Of a stretch of 64,000 bases of DNA, positions 20,216 to 30,222 are shown piece by piece; within the stretch, counting starts at the first letter, position 1, and the number at the start of each line of letters is the position of its first letter. The stretch lies in NCBI RefSeq assembly GCF_002563895.1, contig NZ_PDJB01000001.1, positions 2,029,501 to 2,093,500 of the forward strand, in the 5' to 3' direction. Under the pieces are notes generated by a model. That model had not been told where the DNA came from, made no database searches, and was given only the letters and a program-made list of their open reading frames with translations. Source of the stretch: Pseudomonas lurida. Its GTDB lineage: Bacteria > Pseudomonadota > Gammaproteobacteria > Pseudomonadales > Pseudomonadaceae. The position numbers and the translations under genes were made by a program.

Positions 20216-21382
20216 ATGAATCTTCACGAGTATCAGGGTAAGCAGCTGTTCGCTGAATACGGCCTGCCAGTTTCCAAGGGTTACGCAGTAGACACCCCGG
20301 AAGCAGCAGCAGAAGCTTGCGACAAAATCGGCGGCAGCGAGTGGGTTGTCAAAGCCCAGGTCCACGCCGGTGGTCGCGGTAAAGCGGGCGGCGTTAAGCT
20401 GGTTCGCAGCAAAGAAGACGCCAAGGCCTTCGCACAGCAGTGGCTGGGCAAGCGTCTGGTGACTTACCAGACTGATGCCAATGGCCAGCCAGTCACCAAG
20501 ATCCTGGTTGAATCGTGCACTGATATCGCTAAAGAGCTGTACCTGGGCGCTGTCGTTGACCGTTCGAGCCGTCGTATCGTGTTCATGGCTTCCACCGAAG
20601 GTGGCGTGGACATCGAGAAGATCGCTCACGAAACCCCAGAAAAAATTCTGAAAGCCACTATCGACCCACTGGTTGGCGCTCAGCCATTCCAGGGTCGCGA
20701 GCTGGCTTTCCAGCTGGGCCTGGAAGGCAAGCAAGTTGCCCAGTTCGCCAAGATCTTCGTCGGTCTGGCCAAACTGTTCCAGGATCACGATCTGGCTCTG
20801 CTGGAAGTGAACCCGCTGGTGATCAAGGCTGACGGCGATCTGCACTGCCTGGACGCCAAGATCAACATCGACGCCAACGCCATGTACCGTCAGCCTAAGC
20901 TGAAGACTTTCCACGATCCGTCGCAAGACGATCCGCGCGAAGCGCACGCTGCCAAGTTCGAACTGAACTACGTAGCGCTGGAAGGCAACATCGGTTGCAT
21001 GGTCAACGGTGCTGGCCTGGCCATGGGTACCATGGACATCGTCAACCTGCATGGCGGCAAACCAGCCAACTTCCTCGACGTGGGCGGTGGTGCTACCAAA
21101 GAACGCGTAACCGAAGCCTTCAAGATCATCCTGTCCGACTCCAACGTCGCTGCAGTACTGGTCAACATCTTCGGCGGCATCGTTCGTTGCGACATGATTG
21201 CCGAAGGCATCATCGGTGCAGTGAAAGAAGTCGGCGTTAAAATCCCGGTTGTTGTTCGCCTTGAAGGCAACAACGCTGAACTGGGCGCTAAAGTACTGGC
21301 AGAAAGCGGTTTGAACATCATCGCGGCTACCAGCCTGACCGACGCTGCTCAACAAGTTGTCAAAGCTGCGGAGGGCAAATAA
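20216..21382 (+). CDS. sucC: Succinyl-CoA synthetase beta subunit
   Basis: This 388-residue ATP-grasp subunit opens [20 protein letters not shown]. The nucleotide-binding part has [19 protein letters not shown] and [14 protein letters not shown]. The C-terminal domain has [15 protein letters not shown], which contacts CoA and the alpha subunit. The start is set at 20216 by family alignment; the in-frame ATG at 20168 would add 16 unlike residues. The ribosome site is weak, consistent with control by the structured leader. Its TAA overlaps sucD by 1 bp. Confidence 0.98.
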   Translation: MNLHEYQGKQLFAEYGLPVSKGYAVDTPEAAAEACDKIGGSEWVVKAQVHAGGRGKAGGVKLVRSKEDAKAFAQQWLGKRLVTYQTDANGQPVTKILVESCTDIAKELYLGAVVDRSSRRIVFMASTEGGVDIEKIAHETPEKILKATIDPLVGAQPFQGRELAFQLGLEGKQVAQFAKIFVGLAKLFQDHDLALLEVNPLVIKADGDLHCLDAKINIDANAMYRQPKLKTFHDPSQDDPREAHAAKFELNYVALEGNIGCMVNGAGLAMGTMDIVNLHGGKPANFLDVGGGATKERVTEAFKIILSDSNVAAVLVNIFGGIVRCDMIAEGIIGAVKEVGVKIPVVVRLEGNNAELGAKVLAESGLNIIAATSLTDAAQQVVKAAEGK

Positions 21383-22263
21383 TGAGCGTCCTGATCAATA
21401 AAGACACCAAAGTTATCTGCCAGGGTATTACCGGTTCGCAAGGTAGTTTCCACACCCAGCAAGCCATCGAATACGGCACCAAGATGGTTGGTGGTGTAAC
21501 TCCTGGTAAAGGCGGCACCGAGCACCTGGGCCTGCCAGTGTTCAACACCGTGAAAGACGCTGTAGCTGCCACTGGCGCCACTGCCAGTGTGATCTACGTT
21601 CCAGCGCCATTCTGCAAGGACTCCATCCTGGAAGCAGCATTCGGCGGCATCAAGCTGATCGTCTGCATCACTGAAGGCATTCCTACCCTGGACATGCTGG
21701 ACGCTAAAGTTAAGTGCGACGAGCTGGGCGTAGTCCTGATCGGCCCTAACTGCCCAGGCGTGATCACTCCAGGCGAATGCAAGATCGGCATCATGCCAGG
21801 TCACATTCACTTGCCAGGTAAAGTCGGTATCGTTTCCCGTTCCGGCACCCTGACCTACGAAGCTGTCAAGCAAACCACTGACGCCGGTTTCGGTCAGTCG
21901 ACTTGCGTCGGCATCGGCGGTGACCCGATCCCAGGCTCCAACTTCATCGACATCCTGAAGCTGTTCCAGGAAGACCCGAAGACCGAAGCGATCGTGATGA
22001 TCGGTGAGATCGGCGGTTCGGCTGAAGAAGAAGCGGCTGCCTACATCAAGGCACACGTGACCAAGCCGGTTGTTTCCTACATCGCTGGTGTGACTGCCCC
22101 TGCTGGCAAGCGCATGGGCCATGCTGGCGCAATCATCTCTGGCGGCAAAGGCACTGCAGACGAGAAATTCGCTGCGCTGCAAGACGCAGGCGTAAAAACC
22201 GTGCGTTCGCTGGCAGACATCGGCAAGGCCCTGGCCGAGCTGACCGGTTGGGCTGTCAAGTAA
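21382..22263 (+). CDS. sucD: Succinyl-CoA synthetase alpha subunit
   Basis: This 293-residue subunit has the CoA-binding Rossmann part ([20 protein letters not shown]) and the phosphohistidine loop [33 protein letters not shown] is also diagnostic. It forms succinate, ATP (or GTP) and CoA with SucC. Start and stop overlap in TAATG with sucC, so the subunits are made in step. It ends at a clear terminator, closing the nine-gene operon. Confidence 0.98.
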   Translation: MSVLINKDTKVICQGITGSQGSFHTQQAIEYGTKMVGGVTPGKGGTEHLGLPVFNTVKDAVAATGATASVIYVPAPFCKDSILEAAFGGIKLIVCITEGIPTLDMLDAKVKCDELGVVLIGPNCPGVITPGECKIGIMPGHIHLPGKVGIVSRSGTLTYEAVKQTTDAGFGQSTCVGIGGDPIPGSNFIDILKLFQEDPKTEAIVMIGEIGGSAEEEAAAYIKAHVTKPVVSYIAGVTAPAGKRMGHAGAIISGGKGTADEKFAALQDAGVKTVRSLADIGKALAELTGWAVK

Positions 22264-22290
22264 GCCTCGCGCTTAGCTGACGCTCTACCA

Positions 22291-22320
22291 GCAAAGGCCA
22301 CCTTCGGGTGGCCTTTGTGC
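22291..22320 (+). terminator. Intrinsic terminator of the sdh-suc operon
   Basis: The arms caaaggccacc / ggtggcctttg around a ttcg tetraloop are followed by a weak T tail, 28 bp after sucD. Confidence 0.85.
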
Positions 22321-22346
22321 GTTTAGACGGTGGGTGAAAATCTAAT

Positions 22347-22435
22347 GTGTGAGGGGGCTTGCCCTCCGATAGCGGCGTTTCAGTCACGCACGAAGCGACT
22401 GGCCCACCGCATCGGGGGCCAGCCCACGCCCACAT
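22347..22435. repeat. REPIN, diverged arms
   Basis: gtgtgagggggcttgccctcc is followed by an inverted, imperfect partner ending ggggccagcccacgcccac. The arms are of the gggggcttgcc REP type, unlike the agcgggcttgctcgc type at 6.7 kb. Confidence 0.7.
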
Positions 22436-22678
22436 TTTGCCTTTACTGCCAGATTAGGTATGAAAACGCGACATGAAAGTGTCGCTTATCGGACAGTGCG
22501 CCCCGCAACAGTGCGTTTGTCAGCCCAATTCTGTACTCTAGCCGCCTCTTTATGCGTCCGCATCCCAAAAGGAAGCCGCGCGCTAGACCGGTCGGCTCCC
22601 ATAAGGGCTGGCAGTATTTCCCTCATCCATAGGGAATCCCCCTCTAAATTCCGATTCAGTAGTGTGGTATTTCCTCAA

Positions 22679-23992
22679 ATGAAAGTGTTGAAAAGCCAGG
22701 ATGTCCTGGCGTTGGGCTTCATGACGTTTGCCCTGTTCGTGGGCGCCGGTAACATCATTTTCCCGCCTATCGTTGGTTTGCAGTCCGGGCCTCATGTCTG
22801 GATGGCAGCGCTGGGCTTCCTGATCACCGCGGTCGGCCTGCCGGTGGTCACTGTGATCGCCCTGGCCAAGGTTGGCGGCGGCATGGACGCGTTGAGCAGC
22901 CCGATCGGCAAGATCGCCGGTGGCCTGCTGGCGGCGGCGGCGTACCTGGCGGTAGGGCCGCTGTTCGCCACCCCGCGTACCGCGACCGTATCGTTCGAAG
23001 TGGGCCTGGCGCCGCTGACCGGCGAGAGCCCGCTGGCGCTGTTCCTCTACAGCTCGGTGTACTTCCTGGTGGTGTTCTTTGTCTCCCTGTATCCAGGTCG
23101 GCTGTTGGACACAGTGGGTCGTTTTCTCGCGCCGCTGAAGATCATCGCACTTGCCATCCTCGGTATCGCCGCGTTTGCCTTGCCGGCCGGTGAGGTGGGC
23201 GTTGCCACCCCGGAATACGTGGCTGCACCGTTCTCCCAAGGCTTCATCAATGGTTACCTGACTATGGATACCCTGGGCGCCCTGGTGTTCGGCATCGTGA
23301 TCGTCAACGCCATTCGTTCCCGTGGTGTCGAGTCACCGACGTTGATCACCCGCTACGCCATCATTGCCGGCCTGATTGCCGGCGTGGGCCTGGCGCTGGT
23401 GTATGTCAGCCTGTTCCGCCTGGGCTCGGGCAGCCATGCCGTGGCCGCCGGTGCCAGTAACGGCGCGGCGGTGCTGCACGCCTATGTGCAACATACCTTC
23501 GGGTCCCTGGGCAGCGGTTTCCTGGCCGTGTTGATCTCCCTGGCGTGCCTGGTTACTGCCGTGGGCCTGACCTGTGCCTGCGCCGAGTACTTCAGCAAAA
23601 TCCTGCCACTGTCCTACAAGACCCTGGTGGTGATCCTTGCGCTGTTCTCGCTGTTCGTATCGAACCTGGGCCTGACCAAGCTGATTGCCTTTTCGATCCC
23701 GGTGCTCACCGCGATTTATCCGCCGTGCATCGTGCTGGTGGCGCTGAGCTTCTGCAAAGACTTCTGGCAGGAGCAAGGCCGCATTGTTGGTCCGGTGATG
23801 CTGGTGTCGTTCATCTTTGGTTGCATCGACGCGCTCAAGGGCGCTGGCCTGGCCGACTGGCTGCCGTCGCAATTGGCGCACCTGCCATTGAGCGAGCAGG
23901 GCCTGGCGTGGTTGGTGCCATCGGTGATGACCCTGGCTGTGGCGGTGGTGGTTGATCGCATGCTCGGTAAGCGCAGCGAAGCCATCGCTTGA
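22679..23992 (+). CDS. braB: Branched-chain amino acid:cation symporter (LivCS family)
   Basis: This 437-residue carrier has 12 hydrophobic segments and the family opening [22 protein letters not shown] followed by IIFPP. Length is that of P. aeruginosa BraB, which imports Leu, Ile and Val with Na+ or Li+. Its position right after sucCD is the same as in P. aeruginosa (PA1590), which is why I use braB; BrnQ is the general name. The start at 22679 gives the family N-terminus; the open frame upstream is rejected. A strong terminator follows. Confidence 0.93.
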   Translation: MKVLKSQDVLALGFMTFALFVGAGNIIFPPIVGLQSGPHVWMAALGFLITAVGLPVVTVIALAKVGGGMDALSSPIGKIAGGLLAAAAYLAVGPLFATPRTATVSFEVGLAPLTGESPLALFLYSSVYFLVVFFVSLYPGRLLDTVGRFLAPLKIIALAILGIAAFALPAGEVGVATPEYVAAPFSQGFINGYLTMDTLGALVFGIVIVNAIRSRGVESPTLITRYAIIAGLIAGVGLALVYVSLFRLGSGSHAVAAGASNGAAVLHAYVQHTFGSLGSGFLAVLISLACLVTAVGLTCACAEYFSKILPLSYKTLVVILALFSLFVSNLGLTKLIAFSIPVLTAIYPPCIVLVALSFCKDFWQEQGRIVGPVMLVSFIFGCIDALKGAGLADWLPSQLAHLPLSEQGLAWLVPSVMTLAVAVVVDRMLGKRSEAIA

Positions 23993-24011
23993 TCCGCTAA
24001 AGGCTTTACCG

Positions 24012-24048
24012 AAATGCCCTGTATCAATCGATACGGGGCATTTTTTTT
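24012..24048 (+). terminator. Intrinsic terminator of braB
   Basis: The arms aatgccctgtatc / gatacggggcatt (one G-T pair) enclose an aatc loop and are followed by eight T. Confidence 0.93.
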
Positions 24049-24122
24049 GGGTGTCAGGCAGTGTCTTTTCGCCTGAGTTAACGTCGAACAGGTTAAGAAA
24101 ATTTCAAGTTGAAACGCGGTCA

Positions 24123-24213
24123 GTGTGGGAGCTGGCTTGCCTGCGACAGCGGTGTGCCAGTTAGCTCAGCAGTGACTGAGCAGACGCCATCGCAGGCAAG
24201 CCAGCTCCCACAC
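24123..24213. repeat. REPIN immediately upstream of the DUF599 gene
   Basis: The 25-nt arms gtgtgggagctggcttgcctgcga... are nearly perfect. The right arm ends 26 bp before the DUF599 ATG, so the element probably lies in its leader or promoter. Confidence 0.92.
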
Positions 24214-24239
24214 GGGTCGCGCTCGTCATAGGGACCCGC

Positions 24240-24977
24240 ATGTCGTTCGTCGAAGCCAATCAGATCCACCTGCTTGCCGCGCTCTGGTTCGTCCTGTGCT
24301 GGGGCGGCTACACCCGTTATGCCACGTGGAAGGCTCGGGATACAGCGTGCCTGGCCAGTGTGCTGCACCTGTACCGCGAAGACTGGATGCGCCGCATGCT
24401 GCTGCGCGACAACCGCATCGCCGACGCGAGTGTGATCGGCAACCTGGAACGCAATGCCTCGTTCTTTGCCTCCAGTACCTTGATCATCCTGGCCGGTATC
24501 CTCACCGTGCTGGGTGCCTCCGAGCGCGCGGTGTCGCTGCTGGCAGACATTCCCATGGTGCAGCAGGCCTCCCAGGGCATGTCGGAGATCAAGCTGCTCT
24601 GCCTGGCGCTGGTGTTTGTCTATGCGTTCTTCACGTTCAGTTGGTGCATGCGCCAGTACAACTTCGCGGCGGTGCTGGTCGGCTCGGCGCCAATGGTCGG
24701 TGAGCGGCATGTGTCGGAGCAGGAACGCAAAGCGTTCGCACTGCGCGCGGCGCGGGTGATTTCCATGGCCGCCAACCAGTTCAACTTTGGCCTGCGTTCT
24801 TATTACTTCGGCATGACCATGCTGGCGTGGTTTGTCAGCCCCTGGTTGTTCATGTTGATGAGCAGTGGGGTGGTGCTGGTGCTGTATCGCCGGGAGTTTC
24901 ATTCCGACGTACTGCAAGTGATGGTGTACACGCAGACGGATACACCGCCGGCGGAAGCGGTTAAAGAGACCGCTTGA
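24240..24977 (+). CDS. DUF599 inner membrane protein
   Basis: This 245-residue protein has four to five hydrophobic segments (about 8-24, 73-95, 115-140, 195-225). It matches DUF599 in EDWMRRMLLRDNRIADASV then NLERNASFFASSTLIILAG. AGGGAC precedes the ATG. The family function is unknown. It is a single-gene unit with a REPIN directly upstream and a terminator downstream. Confidence 0.85.
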   Translation: MSFVEANQIHLLAALWFVLCWGGYTRYATWKARDTACLASVLHLYREDWMRRMLLRDNRIADASVIGNLERNASFFASSTLIILAGILTVLGASERAVSLLADIPMVQQASQGMSEIKLLCLALVFVYAFFTFSWCMRQYNFAAVLVGSAPMVGERHVSEQERKAFALRAARVISMAANQFNFGLRSYYFGMTMLAWFVSPWLFMLMSSGVVLVLYRREFHSDVLQVMVYTQTDTPPAEAVKETA

Positions 24978-25009
24978 TTATCCCTGGCGATAAAAACACC
25001 AGGCAAAGT

Positions 25010-25041
25010 AAAGCCCGCTATCTAAGCGGGCTTTCTTTTTG
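25010..25041 (+). terminator. Bidirectional intrinsic terminator
   Basis: The arms aaagcccgct / agcgggcttt with a 4-nt loop are followed by ctttttg. It lies between DUF599 and the convergent lipoprotein gene. Confidence 0.9.
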
Positions 25042-25067
25042 CAGCGAAGCTATTACAAGCCGCGGTC

Positions 25068-25319
25068 TCAAGAACCGGTGGCAGGGGTAGCAGGTGCTGC
25101 TTCTTTCGCGGCGGCTTCGTTCGATTCAGCCTGAGCTTTGGCAGCATCGGCGTTTTCTTTCGCAGCGTCGTTCACTTTATCCTGAGCCTTCGCCATATCT
25201 TTCTGAGCTTGCTCGGAGTGCGCAGCAGCGTCTTGGGCTTTGTCTTCGGATTTCTTGTCACAGGCGGCCAGACCGAGGGCAGCGGCCAACATCATGGAAA
25301 TAGCTAACGTCTTGCGCAT
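25068..25319 (-). CDS. Small Ala/Lys-rich lipoprotein
   Basis: This 83-residue protein opens MRKTLAISMMLAAALGLAAC, a textbook lipoprotein signal with lipobox L-A-A-C, so the mature protein is about 63 residues. That part is rich in Ala, Lys, Glu and Asp with heptad-like spacing (DAAAHSEQAQKDMAKAQDKV), suggesting a helical or coiled-coil rod, and the tail is Pro/Ala-rich. Asp at +2 (CDKK) would favour retention in the inner membrane by the E. coli rule. AAGGAG precedes the ATG at 25319. No function is known to me. Confidence 0.85.
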   Translation of the reverse strand: MRKTLAISMMLAAALGLAACDKKSEDKAQDAAAHSEQAQKDMAKAQDKVNDAAKENADAAKAQAESNEAAAKEAAPATPATGS

Positions 25320-25477
25320 GGGGTGTTTCTCCTTATTGAAGATATCTACTGGCCTTTCGAGCATGGGGGTTCAGCATTAGTTCCTTTTATTACGCAGATA
25401 TATAAACGACGCTCGCCGAGGAACTTCCAGCCGTCACCTCTATTGCGCGGATCCACACAAATAAGAGTCTGTATCGA

Positions 25478-25954
25478 ATGACCGAAAATCCTTTGCTGGC
25501 GCGTGCGACGCGCTTTGTGTCCGCCTTGCGCCACTGTCAGGTGCTGGGTATCACCGCTTATCAGGCCAGTGAGGAGGGCATAACGTTGCTCATGCCTTAC
25601 GCCCCGCATCTGGTCGGCGATCCGCGCACCGGCGTTATCCACGGCGGCGCGCTGACGTCCCTGATGGACACCGCCTGCGGCATGGCCACCCTCTGCGTAT
25701 TGCCGGAATTCGAGGTGTGCCCGACCCTCGACCTGCGCGTTGACTACATGCATCCCGCTGCGCCACACCAGCCGGTGTACGGCTTCGCCCAATGCTACCG
25801 GTTGACCACCGACGTGATCTTCACCCGTGGCTTTGCCTACCAGGATGATCCGCAACAACCCATCGCTCATGTGGTGGGCACGTTTATGCGCATGGGCAAG
25901 CGCCTCAAGGGTGCGCAAGGGTTGAGCAATACGGTCAAGGGAGGACAGGCATGA
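25478..25954 (+). CDS. PaaI-type hotdog thioesterase
   Basis: This 158-residue protein has the hotdog thioesterase core: DPRTGVIHGGALTSLMDTACGMA with the HGG turn on the central helix, and TLDLRVDYMHPA on the following strand. Such proteins hydrolyse acyl- or aryl-CoA esters. The ATG at 25478 has AAGAG upstream. Its stop overlaps the next thioesterase gene by 4 bp, so the two may form a heteromer. The substrate is unknown. Confidence 0.87.
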   Translation: MTENPLLARATRFVSALRHCQVLGITAYQASEEGITLLMPYAPHLVGDPRTGVIHGGALTSLMDTACGMATLCVLPEFEVCPTLDLRVDYMHPAAPHQPVYGFAQCYRLTTDVIFTRGFAYQDDPQQPIAHVVGTFMRMGKRLKGAQGLSNTVKGGQA

Positions 25955-26403
25955 CACATCGATTCAAGACGCGCTTGGAGCAGGCCCACGAACGGGGTGA
26001 TTACGAGGCGCTGCTCAACCTGATCCCCTACGCCAAGCTGATCGGCATTGAATGCACGCGGCTCGGGGATGAGTTGCTGTTCCGCCTGCCGGCCAACAAG
26101 GACAATATTGGTAACCCCATATTGCCGGCGCTCCACGGCGGAGTGATCGCCGGCTTCATGGAGCTGTCCGCCGCGCTGCACCTGCTGGTGCTCACCGGTG
26201 CGCCAGGCGTTCCGAAAATCATCGATTTTTCCCTGGATTACCTGCGCGCCGGCCAGTTTCGCGACACCTACGCCAAATGCCAGGTGTGGCGCCAGGGCCG
26301 GCGCGTGGCCAATGTGGCCATCACCGCCTGGCAAAGCACGGCGGCCGAGCCGATCGCCACCGCCCGCGCGCATTTCAAGATCGAGGAATCGAGCCGCCCT
26401 TGA
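25951..26403 (+). CDS. PaaI-type hotdog thioesterase, second of a coupled pair
   Basis: This 150-residue protein has the same fold as its neighbour: NPILPALHGGVIAGFMELSAALH in place of the usual VxHGG, then IIDFSLDYLRAG. The two share little sequence beyond the core, so they are old paralogues rather than a recent duplication. Its ATG overlaps the previous stop (ATGA). Its own TGA lies inside the -35 element of the predicted htpG heat-shock promoter. Confidence 0.85.
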   Translation: MTHRFKTRLEQAHERGDYEALLNLIPYAKLIGIECTRLGDELLFRLPANKDNIGNPILPALHGGVIAGFMELSAALHLLVLTGAPGVPKIIDFSLDYLRAGQFRDTYAKCQVWRQGRRVANVAITAWQSTAAEPIATARAHFKIEESSRP

Positions 26404-26426
26404 AATCCTGGTCTTAGCCCCCAACT
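26399..26426 (+). promoter_or_regulatory. Sigma-32 (RpoH) promoter of htpG
   Basis: CTTGAAA (26399-26405) and CCCCAACT (26419-26426) are 13 bp apart, close to the enterobacterial heat-shock consensus CTTGAAA-N11-16-CCCCATNT. The predicted start near 26433 gives a 60-nt leader. Confidence 0.8.
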
Positions 26427-26492
26427 TTGATGACAACCCGCCGCTAACCCTCACGGATGCGGCCACTGCCATCCAATTGGAGTTTGATGACC

Positions 26493-28397
26493 ATGAGTGT
26501 GGAAACTCAAAAGGAAACCCTGGGCTTCCAGACCGAGGTGAAGCAACTGCTGCACCTCATGATCCATTCGCTGTATTCCAACAAGGAAATCTTCCTTCGC
26601 GAATTGATCTCGAACGCCTCTGACGCTGTCGACAAATTACGTTTCGAAGCCCTGTCCAAGCCTGAGTTGCTGGAAGGTGGCGCCGAACTGAAAATCCGCG
26701 TGAGCTTCGACAAGGACGCCAAGACCGTCACCCTCGAAGACAACGGCATCGGCATGAGCCGCGAAGACGCGATCACCCACCTGGGGACCATCGCCAAATC
26801 CGGTACCGCCGACTTCATGAAGAACCTGTCGGGCGACCAGAAGAAAGATTCGCACCTGATCGGCCAGTTCGGCGTGGGCTTCTACTCGGCCTTCATCGTG
26901 GCTGACAAAGTTGAAGTGTTCAGCCGCCGCGCCGGCCTCGACGCCAGCGAAGGCGTGCACTGGTCGTCCAAAGGCGAAGGCGAATTCGAAATCGCCACGA
27001 TCGACAAGGCCGACCGTGGCACGCGTATCGTGCTGCACCTGAAATCCGGTGAAGACGAATTCGCCGATGGCTGGCGCCTGCGCAACATCGTCAAAAAGTA
27101 CTCCGACCACATTGCCCTGCCGATCGAGCTGCCGAAAGAACAGGCGGCCGCTGAAGGCGAAGAAGCGCCTGCCCAGGAATGGGAAGTGGTCAACCGCGCC
27201 AGCGCGCTGTGGACCCGTCCGCGTACCGAGATCAAGGACGAGGAATACCAGGAGTTCTACAAACACATCGGTCACGACTACGAAAACCCGCTGAGCTGGA
27301 GCCACAACAAGGTCGAAGGCAAGCTGGAATACAGCTCGCTGCTCTACGTACCGGCCCGTGCTCCGTTCGACCTGTACCAGCGTGAAGCGCCAAAAGGCCT
27401 GAAGCTCTACGTACAACGCGTGTTCGTGATGGACCAGGCGGAATCCTTCCTGCCGCTGTACCTGCGCTTCATCAAGGGTGTGGTCGACTCCAACGACCTG
27501 TCCTTGAACGTGTCGCGGGAAATCCTGCAGAAAGACCCGATCATCGACTCCATGAAGTCGGCGCTGACCAAGCGCGTGCTCGACATGCTGGAAAAACTGG
27601 CGAAGAACGAGCCTGAGCAATACAAAGGCTTCTGGAAAAACTTCGGCCAGGTCATGAAAGAAGGCCCGGCGGAAGACTTTGCCAACAAGGAAAAAATCGC
27701 TGGCCTGCTGCGTTTTGCCTCGACTCAGGGCGACGACGGCGAGCAGGTCGTGTCCTTGGCCGAGTACCTGGCACGCGCCAAGGAAGGTCAGGACAAGATC
27801 TACTACCTCACCGGCGAAACCTACGCTCAGGTCAAGAACAGCCCGCACCTGGAAGTCTTCCGCAAGAAAGGCATCGAAGTGCTGCTGCTGACCGACCGTA
27901 TCGATGAGTGGCTGATGAGCTACCTCAACGAGTTCGACGGCAAGTCCTTCGTCGACGTGGCCCGTGGTGACCTCGACCTGGGTAACCTGGACTCTGAAGA
28001 AGAGAAGAAAGAAGCCGAGGAAGTCGCCAAGTCCAAAGAAGGCCTGGTTGAGCGGATCAAGGCGTCCCTGGGCGATGCCGTCAGCGAAGTGCGGGTTTCC
28101 CACCGCCTGACCGATTCCCCGGCGATCCTGGCCATCGGCGAGCAGGATTTGGGCATGCAGATGCGCCAGATCCTGGAAGCCAGCGGCCAGAAGGTTCCGG
28201 ATTCCAAGCCGATCTTCGAGTTCAACCCGGCTCACCCGCTGATCGAGAAACTCGACGGCGAGCAGAGCGAAGAGCGCTTTGGCGACCTGTCGCACATCCT
28301 CTTCGACCAGGCGGCCCTGGCCGCTGGCGACAGCTTGAAAGACCCGGCCGCCTATGTGCGCCGACTGAACAAGCTGTTGGTTGAACTGTCGGTCTGA
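26493..28397 (+). CDS. htpG: Hsp90-family molecular chaperone HtpG
   Basis: This 634-residue cytosolic chaperone has a GHKL ATPase domain with [31 protein letters not shown] and [11 protein letters not shown], then middle and dimerisation domains. It refolds clients during heat stress with DnaK. Length matches Pseudomonas HtpG. ATG 26493 is preferred over 26487 because GGAG lies 10 nt upstream and the family begins [13 protein letters not shown]. Regulation by sigma-32 is supported by the promoter above. A terminator follows. Confidence 0.98.
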   Translation: MSVETQKETLGFQTEVKQLLHLMIHSLYSNKEIFLRELISNASDAVDKLRFEALSKPELLEGGAELKIRVSFDKDAKTVTLEDNGIGMSREDAITHLGTIAKSGTADFMKNLSGDQKKDSHLIGQFGVGFYSAFIVADKVEVFSRRAGLDASEGVHWSSKGEGEFEIATIDKADRGTRIVLHLKSGEDEFADGWRLRNIVKKYSDHIALPIELPKEQAAAEGEEAPAQEWEVVNRASALWTRPRTEIKDEEYQEFYKHIGHDYENPLSWSHNKVEGKLEYSSLLYVPARAPFDLYQREAPKGLKLYVQRVFVMDQAESFLPLYLRFIKGVVDSNDLSLNVSREILQKDPIIDSMKSALTKRVLDMLEKLAKNEPEQYKGFWKNFGQVMKEGPAEDFANKEKIAGLLRFASTQGDDGEQVVSLAEYLARAKEGQDKIYYLTGETYAQVKNSPHLEVFRKKGIEVLLLTDRIDEWLMSYLNEFDGKSFVDVARGDLDLGNLDSEEEKKEAEEVAKSKEGLVERIKASLGDAVSEVRVSHRLTDSPAILAIGEQDLGMQMRQILEASGQKVPDSKPIFEFNPAHPLIEKLDGEQSEERFGDLSHILFDQAALAAGDSLKDPAAYVRRLNKLLVELSV

Positions 28398-28407
28398 CAC
28401 CGTTGTA

Positions 28408-28434
28408 GAAAAACCCGCTTCGGCGGGTTTTTTC
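28408..28434 (+). terminator. Intrinsic terminator of htpG
   Basis: The arms aaaacccgc / gcgggtttt around a ttcg tetraloop, with a T run, lie 11 bp after the stop codon. Confidence 0.92.
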
Positions 28435-28460
28435 GTTCTGACGCACCTCAACTGGAGTAA

Positions 28461-29192
28461 ATGATGAGCCAAGTCACTGTACGTTCCGTGGTCTATCAGA
28501 TTGATGGCCAGTCTTATGAGAGCCGCCTCGCGTTCGATGCCAGCCACAAGGGCCCGTTGCCGGGCCTGCTGATGGCGCCGAACTGGATGGGTGTGGGGGC
28601 GGGTGCCGAAGAGATCGCCAAGAGCGTGGCCGGCAAGGGCTATGTGGTGCTGATCGCCGACCTCTACGGGCAGACCGTGCGCCCGTCGAATGGCGATGAA
28701 GCCGGCGCTGCGATGATGCCGTTGAAGAACGACCGTGCATTGTTGAACAAGCGCATGCAGGCGGCGTTCGAGCAACTGCAGGGCCAGACCGAGGCTGGCG
28801 TTGATACGTCGAGACTGGCGACCTTCGGTTTCTGTTTCGGTGGTTGCTGTTCCCTGGAACTGGCGCGCACCGGTGCGCCGCTCAAGGCTGCCATCTCGTT
28901 CCACGGCACCCTCGACACGCCGAACCCGGCGGACGCGAAAAACATCAAGGGCTCAGTGCTGGTCCTGCACGGCGCTTCCGACCCATTGGTGCCTAAAGAG
29001 CAACTGCCTGCGTTCGAAGATGAAATGAATGCGGCCGGCGTGGATTGGCAATTGCTGAGCTACGGCGGCGCGGTACATTCCTTCACCGATCCGCATGCGA
29101 ATGTGCCGGGCAAGATGATGTATGACGCGAAGACCGCCAAGCGGGCATTCCAGTCGATGCATAACCTGTTGGATGAAGTGTTCAAGGCCTGA
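28461..29192 (+). CDS. Dienelactone hydrolase-family protein
   Basis: This 243-residue alpha/beta hydrolase has nucleophile Cys125 in GFCFGGCCSLE, Asp in HGASDPLVP (about 176) and His in GGAVHSFTDP (about 208), the Cys-His-Asp triad of dienelactone hydrolases. No aromatic degradation genes lie nearby, so the natural substrate is probably not a chlorocatechol lactone. GGAG lies upstream; ATG 28461 and 28464 are both possible. The same gene follows htpG in P. aeruginosa as I recall it. Confidence 0.88.
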   Translation: MMSQVTVRSVVYQIDGQSYESRLAFDASHKGPLPGLLMAPNWMGVGAGAEEIAKSVAGKGYVVLIADLYGQTVRPSNGDEAGAAMMPLKNDRALLNKRMQAAFEQLQGQTEAGVDTSRLATFGFCFGGCCSLELARTGAPLKAAISFHGTLDTPNPADAKNIKGSVLVLHGASDPLVPKEQLPAFEDEMNAAGVDWQLLSYGGAVHSFTDPHANVPGKMMYDAKTAKRAFQSMHNLLDEVFKA

Positions 29193-29218
29193 TTCTTCAG
29201 CGCCTGCTGCGGCTTCAT

Positions 29219-29290
29219 CGCGCTCAAGCCCAGCGCCCACATTTTGATCGGTGCACACCGGTAGATGTGGGCGCTGGCTGGCCTGGGATG
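29219..29290. repeat. Degenerate REP-like inverted repeat
   Basis: Imperfect arms around ccagcgcccacat / atgtgggcgctgg, separated by about 20 nt, lie between convergent genes. Confidence 0.6.
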
Positions 29291-29291
29291 G

Positions 29292-30158
29292 CTATCTCAA
29301 CGGCAGCTCGATTCTTTCAGACTCACCCGGCACCGTCGGCCAATCCCCGGCCGCCCAGCGCTGCCTGGCCTGGTCGATCACCGCCGGATCACTCGCGACA
29401 AAATTCCATTTGATCCGCCGAGGCCCATCCAGCGGTGCGCCACCCAACACCACCAGGTGGCAACCACTCTCGGCAAACAGTGTCATCTCCTGACCGGCCG
29501 GCAACACCACCAGGCTGTGAACTTCAAGCGCCTCACCGTCCAACTGGGCGTCACCCTCCAGCACATACACCGCGCGTTCTTCATGCTCATCGGCAATCAG
29601 CAGGGTCGTGGCCGTTTGCATCTGCACCTCGGCATACAGGGTGGGCGATAGCACTGGCACCGGTGACTTGAGGCAGAACCCGCTGCCTGCAATCAGGCGG
29701 ATCTGTACACCCAGGTTGTCACTCGCCGGCAGGCTCGCCGCCGGGTGATGGCTGTAGTGCCCGGGGCCCGTCTCGTGGTCCTTGGGGGAGGCCAGCCACA
29801 CCTGCAGCCCATGCAGGCTGAAACCCTTGGCCCTGACCGCCTCGGGTGTGCGTTCGACGTGGGCAATCGCGCTACCGGCGGTCATCCAGCTGACATCACC
29901 GGCCTGCACCACCTGGTCCGAGCCCAGGCTGTCCTTATGCTGCAACGTACCTTCAAACAGATACGTCAGGGTCGACAGCCCGATATGCGGGTGTTGGCGG
30001 ATGTTCATGCCATCACCCGGCGCGTAGCGGGTCGGCAGCATATGATCGAAGAACACGAAAGGCCCGACGCTGCGGCATTCCCGCGAGGGCAGCGGGCGCA
30101 GGATGGGCTGGCCCTCGACATCTTCGGGGCGAGGGCGGATCACGGTGAAGGGGGTCAT
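29292..30158 (-). CDS. Pirin-family cupin protein
   Basis: This 288-residue bicupin has the pirin metal site in the N-terminal cupin: MNIRQHPHIGLSTLTYLFEG supplies the two His, and GSAIAHVERTPE the third His and the Glu. The RPLPSRECRSVGPFVFFDHM opening is typical. Bacterial pirins include quercetin dioxygenases and regulators, and the role here is open. It is followed downstream by a convergent gene and lies 64 bp after the OsmC-like gene, possibly co-transcribed. Confidence 0.9.
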   Translation of the reverse strand: MTPFTVIRPRPEDVEGQPILRPLPSRECRSVGPFVFFDHMLPTRYAPGDGMNIRQHPHIGLSTLTYLFEGTLQHKDSLGSDQVVQAGDVSWMTAGSAIAHVERTPEAVRAKGFSLHGLQVWLASPKDHETGPGHYSHHPAASLPASDNLGVQIRLIAGSGFCLKSPVPVLSPTLYAEVQMQTATTLLIADEHEERAVYVLEGDAQLDGEALEVHSLVVLPAGQEMTLFAESGCHLVVLGGAPLDGPRRIKWNFVASDPAVIDQARQRWAAGDWPTVPGESERIELPLR

Positions 30159-30222
30159 GGTGCGTCCCAGTCTGAGCGGGTTAGGTACTGCTGAGCATAA
30201 CCCGCTCGACGGGAGGTTGCCG

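Larger units (their letters stand above)
22264..22678. other. Non-coding gap between sucD and braB
   Basis: This 415-bp stretch holds the sucD terminator, a REPIN and the upstream region of braB. In-frame codons extend upstream from the braB start to 22460 but do not look like protein, so I treat them as leader. No other gene is visible. Confidence 0.7.

Noticed and set aside
22460..22678. N-terminal extension of 73 residues on BraB
   Set aside because: It does not resemble a transporter N-terminus, and the family begins at the ATG at 22679.
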